Source: Ficedula albicollis (Eukaryota; Chordata; Aves; Passeriformes; Muscicapidae). From it: a stretch of 64,000 nucleotides of DNA. Under the pieces are notes generated by a model. The model worked only from the letters and a program-made list of their open reading frames with translations. It was not told the origin of the DNA and ran no database searches. A program made the position numbers and the translations under genes. Where the stretch lies: NCBI RefSeq assembly GCF_000247815.1, contig NC_021681.1:5764713-5828712 (forward strand). Reading direction: 5' to 3'. This document shows positions 24,804 to 37,560 of this stretch, in pieces (position 1 is the stretch's first letter; every line of letters starts with the position of its first letter).

Positions 24804-27800
24804 ACAAATCTCCCAATCCTACTTATTTCTCCCATGCATTTGGTGCTGCAGTAACACTGTGTATGTCCCCAGCATCGGCAGGAACACCCTGGGAAGCTGC
24901 AGACACACAAATTCCCATTTGCCTCCATTCTACAGGGAGTGGCCACTCCTCTCCCCTGTTCTGGCTCCCATCCAACAGCTACAGAAGGAGCATGTAAAGC
25001 ATGAGGACTTGTGAGGACCAATGCTGTCAGAAGTCCTGCCTGCACTGAAAAAAGCATCTCCACGCCACTTGGTGCCCAGGACAACAGCCCTGGCTGCTGA
25101 TTTTAACTGACCTGAACCAGGAAATCTTTCCTTACCAATACCTGTTGGCTCTGAGGGGAAAAGGACCATAAATCCAAAGCCCTACAGAACACCCCCACAC
25201 ACACACCCCCACCCTGTGCTCCCAAGGAAAACCACGAAACCATCACAGAGGAATCTTCCCCCAGAGAGTGCAGTGGACGAGTCTGTAAAGAACAATAAAA
25301 CCCCCGTGCCCACCCTCCCTTGTGGAGGGAATGCTTTCACTTGTGTGGCTGGGGACAGGGAGCTGGAGCAGGGTCTGCAGGCTGCCCACCACGGCAGGGA
25401 GGGAAGGGGAAGAGCCAGGGATGCTTTGCCAGGCACAGCTCAGAGCGGGATAAAGGAACAGGAACGAGCCAGCTCTGAGTGTCAGCAGCCAGAGCCGCCT
25501 GATTTATTCTCCTTGCTGCAATTATTTATTCCTAAACTAAACAGAAAGAGGAGAGGGCCGGATGCTGCTCAGAGGTGGCAGTTGTGGGAGGAAGGAAAGT
25601 ACAAGGACCCCACCCAGGGACGGCAGCCTGACACTTCTCCTTCCCCAGCCACAATCAGAACATCTGATTTAATTATCTTAATGGGAACGGGGGTAAAAAT
25701 TAAAAAAAAAAAAAATTAAAAAATTAAAAAGCACAGAAGATAGGAGCAGATTTTTCTCAGACCAAGCTTCTCCTGATGCCCAGCAGCTCAGGCTCACTGT
25801 GCCTGCTCATCCCCTGTCCCACATCCCTCAGGAAAAAGCCACAGCCTTGCAGTCCCACTATTCTTCTCCTGTCAGCACAAAGTGCTCTGTGAAACGCTGC
25901 CCACAGGGCGGATAGGGGGATGCTCCTCTCCTCATGCCCTTCCCAGAGATGTTCCCCAGCCACATCCAGCCCTGCCAGCCAGGAGACCCCACCTGGGGAT
26001 ACTCTGACCAGCAAGGACAGGCTTTTGTGTCAGGGAAGGAGTGAAAACTCCCAGGGAAACAAAGAGAGAACAATTAAATGAAACAGCTCGCTACCACGAG
26101 ATCAATGCCATTGAATAAGAGATTTTCAGGCCAAGCCCTGTGGGTCTCAGAGACAGCCTGAACAAGCAAGGAAGGATTTGGACAGATGATCAGTACCAAT
26201 GAACCCAAGCACAGCTTCCCAAGTGCCAGGTTTTGCTCTGGGGTCTGGAGACAGCACGCTCTGGGGAGGGGTATTTGCCTGCTGGCTCTTTGCCGCTCAG
26301 GAATCTCGTTTTCCAGGATGTCAACAAGGCCAGGAGGGCCAGAACTGTGCATTTGCCTTTTAGTGACAGCTGAACTACACGGAATCTGGCTCTGGGGCTC
26401 TTGGAAAGCACAATAAATACCGTTAAGAGTTGCAATAAAACTGCTCTGCTTGGCAACAGGAGGCTTTTCTTATCCACCACCCTTCGTCTTGGCTCACCAG
26501 GAGCCAGGGTTTGGAGCCCAGCCTTCTCCCCTGCACCTCACAAGTGAGAAAATCAGCTGCTGCCCTGGGAGAAGGAGAGAACGAGGTTCAGCTGAGCCCC
26601 AGCTTGGCCATGCCAGGCATGGGGCAGAGGAGCCCCTCTCTGCAAAGTCTTCCCAACCCTCTGGCACCCCACAGCTGAGAAGGGGCTTCATCCCAAACTT
26701 GTGTGATCCCAGCCCCAGCAGGCACTAGCCTGGCTCCATGCTGTTATACAAATGGAACTGTCAATCAGAAGTGGATTTTATCTTCTCAGAGCAGGGGAAT
26801 AAAGAAGTGAAAGAGACCTTGTAGGTCAGCAACCCCTGCAAGTAACACCCCCTGCAGCTCCACAGGGATCCTACACAAATGCCACCCCAGACCACCCTTG
26901 CTCCAGCTGGAGCAGCCCCGAGGACAGACTCCTGCCATTCCCAGTGGCAAGGAGGAGCTTGGCCCATCCCAGCACCAACAGGGCAGTTAAACCACCATCT
27001 TCTCATGGCTCAGCAGCTCCCCCAGCTCTGGCCATTCCAGAGCATGGGATTTCAATATTGAGCACGTTTAAATATTACGCGGGGGGAATTAATAATAAAT
27101 AGAATTAATATTTACCCCTAAGTGGGGACATCACTCACAGAAACCAAAGAGGCGTGAGGAGCCTGTCCCCAGGGTTGCAAAGTGTCACAGCTTCACCTCC
27201 ACTTTGTCACCACACAGTCCTTCACAGAACTTTTCAGTGATTTAAACCAAGAAACACGGCAGGTGATGAGAGAAGGGCTCCCTGTCCAAAACCTCAGCAG
27301 TGTGCAAACCCTCACTCCCAACCCCAAAAACTCCTTTGTCCAAAAGTGCACCCCAAGCCTGGTCCTCGTACAAGATGGGTTCCCCAAGCTCTCCACTCAC
27401 ACAAAACCAATCCATACCAGCCAGAGGAGCAGGAGATGTGTTTCCATGTCCTTAGGATGGCACTAAATGTCTCTGAGTCATCCTGAGTTATTAACATTTC
27501 CTCTTCTTGCTCCTCTGGAAGCTCCACTCCCAACATCTGCCACGCTTCCACGGCTGAAGAGGACAAGGAGAACACACCTCTCCTGAGGCTCAGACAGTCT
27601 CACACACAGAGTGAAATGCAGCTTTCAGCCCAACTTTGGAGCCCAGCAGAGATGGGAGCAGGCAGCCCTGCCTTTCCTAGGAGGATCTCTCTCCAAAGCT
27701 CCTGCAAACAGCTCCACACTCTTTAGTGACAGCATAATTGTACATTATCTCCTACAATTTCACTCTGACGGTTTAGGGGACAATACAAAGAGCAGAGAGA

Positions 27801-30800
27801 CTGTAATATTCATATTGACATTCCCCAGAAAAGCTGCCTTTCCTGGTAAAGCCCTTGTCTTATGAATATGGAAAGCTGCCTGGAGGCTTTGCTTAAACAC
27901 AGTGTGTTGGTTGGTTTAATCAGAGGAGGTGGAACAGGAGCAGCTCCTGCACAACAACAGCCCAGTGCTTTTTAGGATGTGCAAGACATTCTCCATTTTC
28001 ATGGACAATTCTGTTTACAATCCCTCCTTTAAAACAGCTTATAAAAGATTCACTCTGCCTCAGTGTTAGTCAGAGAACAGGATTCCGTCTGCTGTTCCTT
28101 CCCCGTGGGAATTTCTAATGAAAACCATTTTTTGTCTCAACTCTTCCACAAGAAACAAAAAGAATTTTTTTTTTTCTTCCTTGGTAAAAAAGATTCAGAT
28201 ACTTCAGCCACAGCCCAACATTCCATGAATTGGAATGACTGCCAGAGTGCCTACAGAGAAGAGGGAACAAGGGAAGATTTGCAAGGGAAGAGCTGGAGAA
28301 GGGAAGCACAGTGTTTTATGGACTGAGCGACCACCAAAACTGAGCCAAGTTGTTGTTGGAAATCCAGTTTCTATGACTGTCAGCAAGGATAAAAATTCCA
28401 AAAGCTGTCTGTGCATTTAGGTGCACATCTCCCAGGAGCAGAGAAACTGGATATTCTGGGGGCATCTTCCACTAAGCTGACTTGGAGGCCAAGTAAAGCC
28501 TTGGACCAAACAGCAAAAAAGAACATTCCTTTTCCCTTTCCCCCCACCAAGGGTGAAATCTGTGGAATCTTGAATTTTTGTTCAAGAGTTCAGCCAAGTC
28601 ATGAGTTCCCCCGTGTGTTTTTTCTCCACCGTCCATGGATCTGTCTCCACACCCTTGATGGACACCCAGCCCCACGGCTGCTGGATCCCACCTGGCAGCC
28701 AAAATGAGGATATTCCCCCCAGCTCCCTCGCCTCCCTCTCTGGATGCAGATCCTGACAATCGATTGTTTCCCTTCAATGCTGCTGCAGAGAGAAAGAAGA
28801 GTCTGATTTTGACAGATTTATATTTAGATTCACTTTCTTTCATTTTTTTTTTATTTATTTAAGGAGTTCTGTTTACCTTCTGGGTAGAACTCTAAGTTCA
28901 CCCAAAAAAGCAACCACTGAACCATGGAAAAGAACAAAAAGCTAAGGATGTACTAAAAAAAAATCCATAATATCTGTAATGCTTCAATTAAGGGAGCATA
29001 AGTATTGAAGCCTGAAGTATCTGGATAATCTGAACCATCAATTCTGACAGCAGAAGGTGCCACTACCAGAGCTGGGAAAAAATCTTTGCCTTTCAGCTCA
29101 TGAGCAGGAAATCTCTCTCACCCTGAAAAGACAAAAATAATAATTACATAAAATATTATTTTAGGTTCTGTCAAATTCCACTTTTTTGGTTGTGACGTTC
29201 TACCTTTTGGTTTCCTACCAGTAAAACTGTTTCTTCTTGATCCAATGAGCATTCCTGATTTGTCAATATTGCTGGAAAGGTTTAAAAGAAAAGGTTTTTC
29301 CACTTCCCCGAGCTGGCCAATTGTCAGGGATTCAAGGATCTGGAGTATAAAAGGGCTAAGCAAACTTCTGGTCATGGGCCAAAGCTCAAAGCATAGGGCA
29401 ACAAAATCTGTTCACAGACGACACCAGTGAACTAGAAAACATCCTCAAAGATGGTCAAACACTTCCTCAAACAGGCTGGGAATGGGCATTCTGGGAAACA
29501 GTGGTGGTTCAGGGAGCATTTTGCTGTCAGGTGCTCTTTCACTCCAGTTCCTCCCTCTGAGGAGCAGCAGAACAGACAGCATTGGTATTTGGAAGGCTTT
29601 TTTGGTTCTGCACCCATGAGTTCCTTGGACAAGCCCCCTGTAGAAGCTAAATCCTTCCATTTGATATCCTTCCAGGTCAGTGGGCAATCTGACACATCCC
29701 TGGTGTGACCTGGCTGTTTTGGGAGCCAGGGAGCCACAGGGAAGCTCTGCTTTAATCCCTGCAAAGGGCAGAGCAGCAGAGCCTGGCCCTCGAGCGGTGG
29801 CTGAAGGGCACAGCTCCTTCCCCAGCCACCCAAAGTTTTGTCCCAGGGATTCCAGGCAGGAGAAGGGGTTTTCTTCCCAGGCATGATAAGAGATTCAGCA
29901 GGATGCAGGGGGCATCTTGCTCATGGCTTCAAAGCCAGGACAAAGCCAGATCCTCCTGGGAAAGGGCATGGAGGGTCACCAAGAGCACAGAAACGTTTCC
30001 AGCCTCCTGGCTCCAAGGCTTGGCAAGGCTGCCCAAACCTGGCTGAGCCCTGCCAGGCTCCCCACAGCTCTCACCGCCTGCTCCAGCCCCTGACCTCAGC
30101 CCAGGCTCGCTCCATTGTCCTGTGGCTGGGCTGGACCTGCAGGAACCTTTCCCTAGGTCATGCTGGGCTGTTGCTCTTCCAAGGAAAAGCGAGGGATTTT
30201 GTCTCTTCCCATGCTGAGCTGGATATTGGGACCGTCCAGCCAAGCGCGAAGCACAAGCTGGGCCTGCCCAAGAGCCATATGTCAGGTTGGGGAAGGACAT
30301 TCCAACCCACTCACCATGGAAATTGTCACTCTCTGCCTCCTGGGCACCAGTCACACTCATCCTGCACAGGCCCCAGGGCTGCCTGGGACATGAGCTGCCA
30401 GCCAAGGACACAGGCTCCACTCAGCCATTGCTCTCCCTCGAGGTGAGCTGAAAGGCTGGAGCCAAACAACCACCAGGAATCCACACCAGACATTTCTGCC
30501 TCTCTCCAGCCTTAATGCAGCGATGGGCACTCTCCTGTAGGGAGCATCAACAACAGCCAACCCTTGGCATTCCCCAAGGGATGCCACTGGGTCCCCAGCA
30601 CAGGGACACAAATCCCTCCTTCTGGGCCACCTGCACTGCTGGCTCCCCAGCACAGGGGGACAGATCCCCCATTCTGTTGGCACACAAGGGTGTGAGTGCC
30701 TCCAGAGTGGTGCTGAGACCTCCCAGCCCCGGGCAGCCCCCCAGCCCTCATCCCAGCAGCAGGATTCTCCCAGAGCTGCTCCCAGCAGCTGAGCCTGTCA

Positions 30801-32439
30801 GGAGCAGCTGGCCTGGAGCCACTGGGGTTGGTGCTGCGTGCTGGAGGATGAACTCGGGAGCTCGAAGCACGGCTTCATTTTATTGCAATAAAGAGGAATC
30901 AAGTAATGACAAGGCAAGGGGTGAGCGATGGGGTAATGGGAGAGCTGCCACAGAGCAGAGCCAAAGGACACCAGCTCCTCCTGCTCTTTGCCTTCACCTA
31001 CTGCATGGAATTGCCTGTGGAAGCGCCAGATGCTGAGGAGAAAGCTGTCACTGGAGGACTAAATCATGGACAATTTATCTCAGCCTTTGAGCTCAGCAGC
31101 TCTCTGCAGCTATGGAAGTAATGAGAGCTCTGCCTGGCCCTGTCTGCTCCCCACCTGCCCAGCCAGGCAGGCTCTGAAGTCCCCTCCACCATCAATACTC
31201 CATTACCAGTACTTGCTGGCATTGCCACAGGAATATTGCCAAGCACAGGGCATCTGCTTCTATTGCAAAGGAAAAGGGGTCCTGCCCACACAGACACAGC
31301 TCTGCTCCGAGGAGAGGCTTGTAAAGGATGGGTGAAGCCCTGAGGTTTGCTGGCAGGATGAAGGGATCCCCCAAGGCAGGTTTGGTTTTACAAATCCTTG
31401 GCCAAGCAGATTTTCACGGTACCGCACTCTTGGCCCTACTAAGATCCCAGGCTAGCTCAGCTGAGCACTCACCCTAAATTAGGGCCATCTCCTGGCCCTC
31501 TCAGCAGCAGGACCCTTTAGCAGAGCTAACAGTATCCCAATATGTCACAAAGTACACCCAGAAACACGAGAACGCTGCCAGACTCCAGGGTAAAAATCCA
31601 GCTTCATTCCCTCCAAGATTGTTTTAGCTGGGATGCTCCTTGAACTGGAACCACAGAAATAATTTGCCAGTGAGAAACCCAGACCTTCAGGTGCAATCCA
31701 GGTTTCCATCCTAATTCAATTTTCCTGAAGAAGCAGAGTGTACCAGGACAATCAGAAAAGCAATCTGTAGTTTTCCTCAGATGCCTCACAGCAGCCCTAA
31801 CGGAGGAACCACAAATGAGATGTCCTCCCCCACACCAAAATGAGATTTTAGCAAAGCCCACCTCCACAACAGATTAATAAGTATGCAGACAGTTTGTGCC
31901 AAAAAAACCCAGATCCAAATTCCCTTAGAGATGGGGGAGAAGGGGATGAGAACCCACTTGGCAACCTCTGTGACTGATGCCAAGTGCACCAAACTTCAAA
32001 GGGGTTGAGAGAGGATTCGACCCTCTCTTCTCTATCATTTTGTGCACTTTGAATTTCACTCCCACTGAGGCACCCACGGTGCCCAGCGGGCTGAACAGGA
32101 AGCTGAGCTCGGGTTATCACCAGTTTAGTGTGATAATCACAGTAGGCATGGCCTGGCAAGGAGAAGGACCACAGGGAAACCAGCATCACCCCCCATGGAC
32201 CCCATGGCGGAGCCCCCTCCTCTTGTCTGCAGCGCTCCCTTCTAAATGGGGTAACAGCACTGCCTGGCTTCCACGGACCCTGGGAGGAAGGGGAAACACA
32301 CTCAGCTGCCCAGGCACTGTGCCCACAGGAGCCAGGCAGGCCTTTCACCCGAGCAGCACATTAAATATAAAAGAGAAGTCACCATGGATGTTAATGTATG
32401 GCATCGGGATTTATTCCCCCCTCCTGTTCTCAGCACCAC
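24804..32439. other. Long unique non-coding stretch
   Basis: I recognise no transposon or exon over about 7.6 kb. Small features are a CA/C-rich patch near 25192-25213, an A-rich stretch at 25701-25730, a T run near 28168, and a consensus TATA box TATAAAAGG at 29346-29354 with no supporting coding context. AT-rich islands occur around 27060-27115 and 28840-29270. Many AATAAA hexamers are present but unassociated with any gene structure. Confidence 0.45.
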
Positions 32440-32700
32440 GTGACAACATTAATTAAATGTGTTTCTGACCCTGCTGCGCTTCTTTAAATATTTGCCATTC
32501 TCCACAAGCAGTGTTTGGTTAATGAAATGAAATTAATGAGCTCATTAGATTGTGCTGTAATCTTTCAGATGCGAGCCCAGCGCTCGGAATCGCTGCTCCC
32601 TTTTCTCCGCTCTCGCGCTTTAACTTGGAGCATTCAGCTCCACGAGCGAGGGCTGAACAGGGGAGCAATCAATTAACAGGGCAGCAGCCACAGGAAGGGG
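32440..32700. promoter_or_regulatory. Candidate regulatory element: TAAT palindrome next to a CpG cluster
   Basis: The left half is AT-rich with a perfect 14-bp palindrome TAATGAGCTCATTA at 32534-32547, flanked by CATTAATTAAATG and TTAATGAAATG. The right half (about 32572-32651) holds nine CpG dinucleotides in 80 bp, far above the surrounding density. Retained CpGs plus paired homeodomain cores suggest a constrained element such as an enhancer or unmethylated region. Whether a transcript starts here cannot be seen. Confidence 0.35.
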
Positions 32701-34330
32701 AAGGAGGAGACACCAAGGCCAAGGAGAGGCAGCTGGGTGACTTTCCCACGGGAGCTGCTCCCATGGTTCCAGGGTCCCTGGCACACACAGCTCCGTTTGC
32801 TGGGGGCTTCTCCAAGGTGAGGAGCAGCTACAGGAGTCAAATCCATGGATACTTCCACTCCAATTTGTATGGGAAAGACAAAAAGCCTTGGGAAGGAAGA
32901 GCTGGGCTTAAAAACTTCCTGACACGTCTCTAACAGCAGCCCTGGCTCTGGCTGAGACACAGTAAGGGCCACACTCCAAACCGGCCAGGGTTGTCCCCAC
33001 CAGCGATCCCTAAACCTCTTCCTGGAGCAAGGAAGGCCCGTGGGGCCCTTGTCCCTCCAGCAAGCAACTCCCCACGCTCTCTTTGATGTTACCCACCCTG
33101 ATTCCCCCCATGCTGATCCAAACAACCCTCCTGCATCCAGCCTTTCCCACATTTCCCCCCAGCTCAGAGCAGAACCCACGTCCAGTGTCCACTACTGAAG
33201 TACAGCCCCAGGAGCAGCAAGGGAGGCTCTTTGCCTTTGGGTTGCTCCAACCTACCAAGCCAGCACAATTCCCACCTTTTCTTTTTGAGCAGGAAGGATT
33301 CTCCCCAGAGCAGTGCTCTGCTTTCCTATTGTCTTGTGAAGCTTCGTCAAAGAATTAACTCAGATCAAAGAGTCTCCGCAGCAGCACGAAATCCCCCAAT
33401 GGGCAAGGAAAGGAGGAGGGGGGAAGGACAATAAGACAAAAAAATGCTCCAGTAAATCTCTTTCCAAGAAAGCAAGTGGGGGTAGTTTCTGCATGCACAT
33501 AAACCCCACAGCTCAGAGCCTGTGTTAGCTATGGTGACTCCCAAGAGCTCCAGAGGAATTCCAGCTAGGAAATGTATGCAAATTGAATTCTCTCCGTGGC
33601 TGTACTCACCAACAGATTGGATCACAAAGATTTATCAGGCTCCCCACCCTGGGCTTTTGTCATTTACCTCTTAGTCCAGAAGTCACAGGATGGTGAGCCA
33701 GGGCTGCTGGGATAAAGCAAGAGGGTCATGAGCACAGCCAGGAGGGAACAAGAGGGAAGTCGAATCGCTGAAAAATCTCCAGATCAAAAAAGGAAATTAT
33801 ACCCCAATTTGCCACAAAAGCCTTGAGGAATGCAATGCCCCAACACTACTGCAGAGCATTAGGAAAGAAAAAGTCTTTGCACTCACAAGTGGCAGGAGCA
33901 AAGATGGAAAACCCCAGCTAACAGTATTTGCATCAATTGCACCAGCCTCCTGCAGCCAAAAGATGATCTCAGAGGACTCTGAACTGTCCCCCCTCTGCCT
34001 CTCACAGGATTATCCCATGTGAGCTGGAACAGTCCAGAATTGTCTCTATCTGCTTGTCCAGGTGGACATCACAACCCCCAAAATGCCAGGCTGAGTTCTA
34101 ACAGCTCAGGGTTAGCCAGGTCTTTACAACCCTTCACATCCTACCCGCCCACCCAGTGAGGTTTGACTTCCCTCTGCTTTAAAGGATCTGAACATCCCTG
34201 CCTTTGGTGACTGATGATTAAACAGAGAGAAAAGCACAGCTATCATTTATCCCCGACCTTGGAAGGGCTGCAAATAAGGCTGGCTGGCTAATGGCAGGTC
34301 CCCTGGCCACAGAGCAGAGGAGTGGAGGAG
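32701..34330. other. Unique non-coding sequence
   Basis: No gene or transposon is recognised. An octamer-type TATGCAAAT occurs at 33575-33583. Open frames are short. Confidence 0.5.
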
Positions 34331-34420
34331 GGCAGCAGGGAGAATAAATCCAGAGGCCAAGCTGACGGAGGAGTGGCTCTCAAGGGCAGCAGGGAGAATA
34401 AATCCAGAGGCCAAGCTGAC
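34331..34420. repeat. Partial tandem duplication, 54-bp period
   Basis: The 36-bp sequence starting GGCAGCAGGGAGAATAAATC at 34331 recurs exactly from 34385 to 34420, a 54-bp period with about 1.7 copies. It is probably a recent replication-slippage event. Confidence 0.9.
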
Positions 34421-36400
34421 AGCTCCCCCCACTCTGCTGCAGAGAGGAGCTGCACACACCTGGCAGCTGGGAGAGAACACCTGAGGTGCCACAGAGGAGA
34501 TGATGCACAGAGGATGAGCAGGGGTGGAGAGTTGCCACAAGCCCTGGACAACCCTGAAAACAGCAGTGCTGGATCTCCAAGAGGCTTCCCACCAGCAAAC
34601 TCAGCAGCAAAGATGTGGGAGACTCAACGAGGGCACAGGGGCAGCCGTTCATTTCACTGAGGATGGCCTCTGAGATGGTGTTTGCTGGGAATGAGTTACT
34701 CCAAAAGAGAAGGTAAGTGAGTCTTTCCACCCCAGGGCAGCACAAACAGCATTTGTCACCACATTCATATCATATCCCTGAGTTTACAGCTGGGTCCTGC
34801 CTTCCATCTCCCTCCAGAGGCAGCCACAGCACAAGAATCAGGTACCCATCTGCTAACAGAGCTGATTTTGCTCATTGCAGGCTGTAGAAAATCCATTGGC
34901 AGGGAGGCAGAGCATGGCCAAGCACACCAGCAGGCTGGTTTGTGCACCTGGGGAGGTTCAGTGCCAGGAACCCATTTTCCAGAAGCCAACACCATCCCTC
35001 CCACAGGTTTGGGGTCCCAGCCCATGTTCACAGAGCAGCTGTGCCTCTTGTCTTCACCCTGGTTTAGCTGTGTAAGCAACACTGCTTCCACAGCCTTGCT
35101 TTGTTTCGAGTGGGTGAACAAGTGAACAAGTCTTCAATCTTGTTTAAAATCAAATCAAAACTCTAATTTTGGCTCAAGTACTGCAGCCTTCTTATGCTTC
35201 AGCCCGGCTCCTACAGCCAGAGTGAATTAATGCCCTCAGCCCTGTGGGTGCCACTCCTGGCAGGTGGCTTTGCCCTTGCCCCTTGCCCTTTGTTTTTCCC
35301 CATGGATGAGAACCTGCAGGGATGCACAGCAGCCCAAGCAGGAGGTGCCTTTGTGGCAGCTGGAAGTGGAACCAGAATCCACGGGGCGGGTTTGGTACAG
35401 ATCCTTACAAATGCAACTGCTCTTCAGAAGTGTATTTATATCTTATCTGTGCTGTTTACCCATATGTTCAATAAATCATTATTCATTATCTGATAAGGTG
35501 CTTGCAGGGAATTTCTAAGCCAGGCTTACAGCTAGCACGGTGCGGGACACGCTGGGAATACAAATGGAAAAATAAACAGAGCATCTGTCTCCAGCGAGGC
35601 TGCTGTGCTGCCAGGGGACTGTGGTGACATTGCCAGCCAGGAGACCAAAGGCTGGGTCACCCTGCCTGCTGGGCTGGGGACAGCAGGCCTGTGTCATGTA
35701 GAACAGCCTCCTTTTCAGCTAATTACACGTCCCAGATCCCTCCCGGTGACAGAAGTGACACTACAAAGCGAGCCATGTTTCCTCTCTTCTGCTCCTCATT
35801 CATCTCTGCCCTGCCAGACCCTCACCACAGCCAGACAGAGACAGGCTGTGCTCCTCAGCATCCACAGGAACCCTGCAAAAGCTTCAGCCTGGGAGCAACG
35901 AGGGAAAAACTGGGAGTGTAGATCTGAGACAGCTCGAACTGACAGGAAAACTCTTCTTTGTGCTGCCTGTGGCCCAGGCACAAACCCAGAGGAGAAATAT
36001 TAGAGCAAACCCGGAGCCACCTCTGACTCTGTCTGCTCCCTCTGCCTGTTCCAGCACGGAAAGGAGACATGGGAAGCACCTGGAGGTGCTGCTCCATGGC
36101 ACATCCCAGCTCCTGCTCTCTGCCCTCTGATGCTCCCTCCAACACCAGGAACCCAAACTGGCTCCACTTAGGCCCAGCAAAGTCCTTCAGCACACCCACG
36201 GCCTCTCGCAGCCCAGCTAACCCCGGGATTAGCTGCCCTGGATGGGTATTTCCATGCGGAGTAGGGGGAGGAAAGTGGAGGGAGTCAGCTCCAAGCCATG
36301 TGAGCACCAGCCCCAGCACGTCTTCCAAACAGGCTACAAGGAAGTGTGACATCCAATTTCTTGGGAAGGGGAGGCAGAACGGTAATTAAATTTCTGATCT
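34421..36400. other. Unique non-coding sequence
   Basis: No gene is recognised. A strong 5' splice-site-like sequence, AG|GTAAGTGA, occurs at 34711-34720, but no matching exon is evident. Confidence 0.45.
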
Positions 36401-36620
36401 TGTTAGCCAATTTCTCCAATCACTGCCCCTGAACTGGAGAAGGGGAAGGGAGAGGGGAGACGTTTGCGTCAGCGACGCTTGTGAGGGAAATTAGGTTTTC
36501 ACGGATTATTGGGTTAGTTCCACTTCTCCCACTTTTTAATTTATTTGTCTGTATGTGCTGCAGAGCTGAAAGGCCGAGAATTCCCCCCCACCTTTTTTTT
36601 TTTTTAATTAAAATCTGTAG
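36401..36620. other. Candidate conserved non-coding element sharing a 19-mer with 18.5 kb
   Basis: This contains GGAGAGGGGAGACGTTTGC at 36449-36467, identical to 18525-18543, followed by the CpG-bearing inverted repeat GCGTC-AGC-GACGC (36466-36478), then AT-rich sequence and a T run near 36593-36605. Both copies of the 19-mer lie beside AT-rich, TAAT-containing DNA. Function is unknown. Confidence 0.3.
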
Positions 36621-37344
36621 TTTTGGAAGATGAAAACTTTGGAATGGGGGAAGAGTGCAACAATATAACCATGTCAGCCAAAATCTACTTCCCTCCCAAA
36701 CTTTTGTTAATCCCTCTTCAAAACAAGAGCCTAATAAGATCTCTGACTAGCACTCAAAATGGCCTCTGGATACTTGCATAAAATAAAAAACTTGCCAGTG
36801 AACTTTTTTCTATCTGAAAAAGAGAACAGAATTCACTTGCTTACCGCTACTTTCAGGTTGAGGTTTGGGTCGTTCTTTTTTTTCTTAATTTTCCCTTAAT
36901 GCTACAAAAGAAATTCCAGGATTGCTGCCTGTGCAACCCTGGGCCTCTATTATTTCTCAAAAGACAGTAACACTGCCCCTCTTTCCAATTTCTTTAGAAA
37001 TAGAGGAGAAGACTAAAATGTGCCTATGGGCAGTGTTCAAGTAAATTATCTGTATGATTATTTCCAACTGCCTGCTGAGTGGTTTCCTAGGAACAATGCC
37101 AAGGGGCTATTTTGTTTAAGGTTTCTGAATTTGGGATAAAAGAGAAACAGTGTAGTTCTCACAGTGCCCAGACTTCCACTTTGATGAAAGGTTTGGAAAG
37201 TGGGAGGCTGCATGGCTCAGCCTTAGCTGGAGGAGGCTTCCAAAGGTATCTGGGAAGCCAACAAAGGCTGGAAAGAACAACTTCTGGAGAGCAAAGTAGC
37301 ACAGCTGCAGTGTGAAAGAGCTGGGAAAATCTCTGGCCAGGGAA
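36621..37344. other. Unique non-coding, AT-rich sequence
   Basis: Nothing is recognised apart from generally AT-rich, non-repetitive DNA up to about 37100. Confidence 0.5.
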
Positions 37345-37560
37345 TCATCAAATCATTAAAGTTGGAAAAACCTTCAAGATCACAAAATCCAACCTTCGTC
37401 CAATTCCCACCATGCCCACATTTCCAAGTGCCACATCTCCTTCATTTTTGAACATCTCCCAGCAGCCTGTTCCAGTGCCTGACCCCATTTCAGTGAAGAC
37501 ATTTCCCCCAGTATCCAACCTGAACCTCCCGTGGTGCAACCTGAGGCCCCTTCCCCACCT
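37345..37560 (-). mobile_element. CR1 LINE 3' fragment, a different subfamily (antisense)
   Basis: The reverse complement reads like the CR1 subfamily with 'aagttggaaaaaccttcaagatca', 'ccaccatgcccac', 'aagtgccacatctcc', 'cagcagcctgttccagtgcctgacc', 'tatccaacctgaacctcccgtggtgcaacctgaggcc'. This differs clearly from the 'gggttggaagggacc' subfamily elsewhere in the window. About 215 bp remains and divergence suggests an older insertion. Confidence 0.85.

Noticed and set aside
29346..29354. Consensus TATA box TATAAAAGG
   Set aside because: There is no initiator, CpG context or downstream exon. Similar A/T motifs occur by chance in 64 kb.
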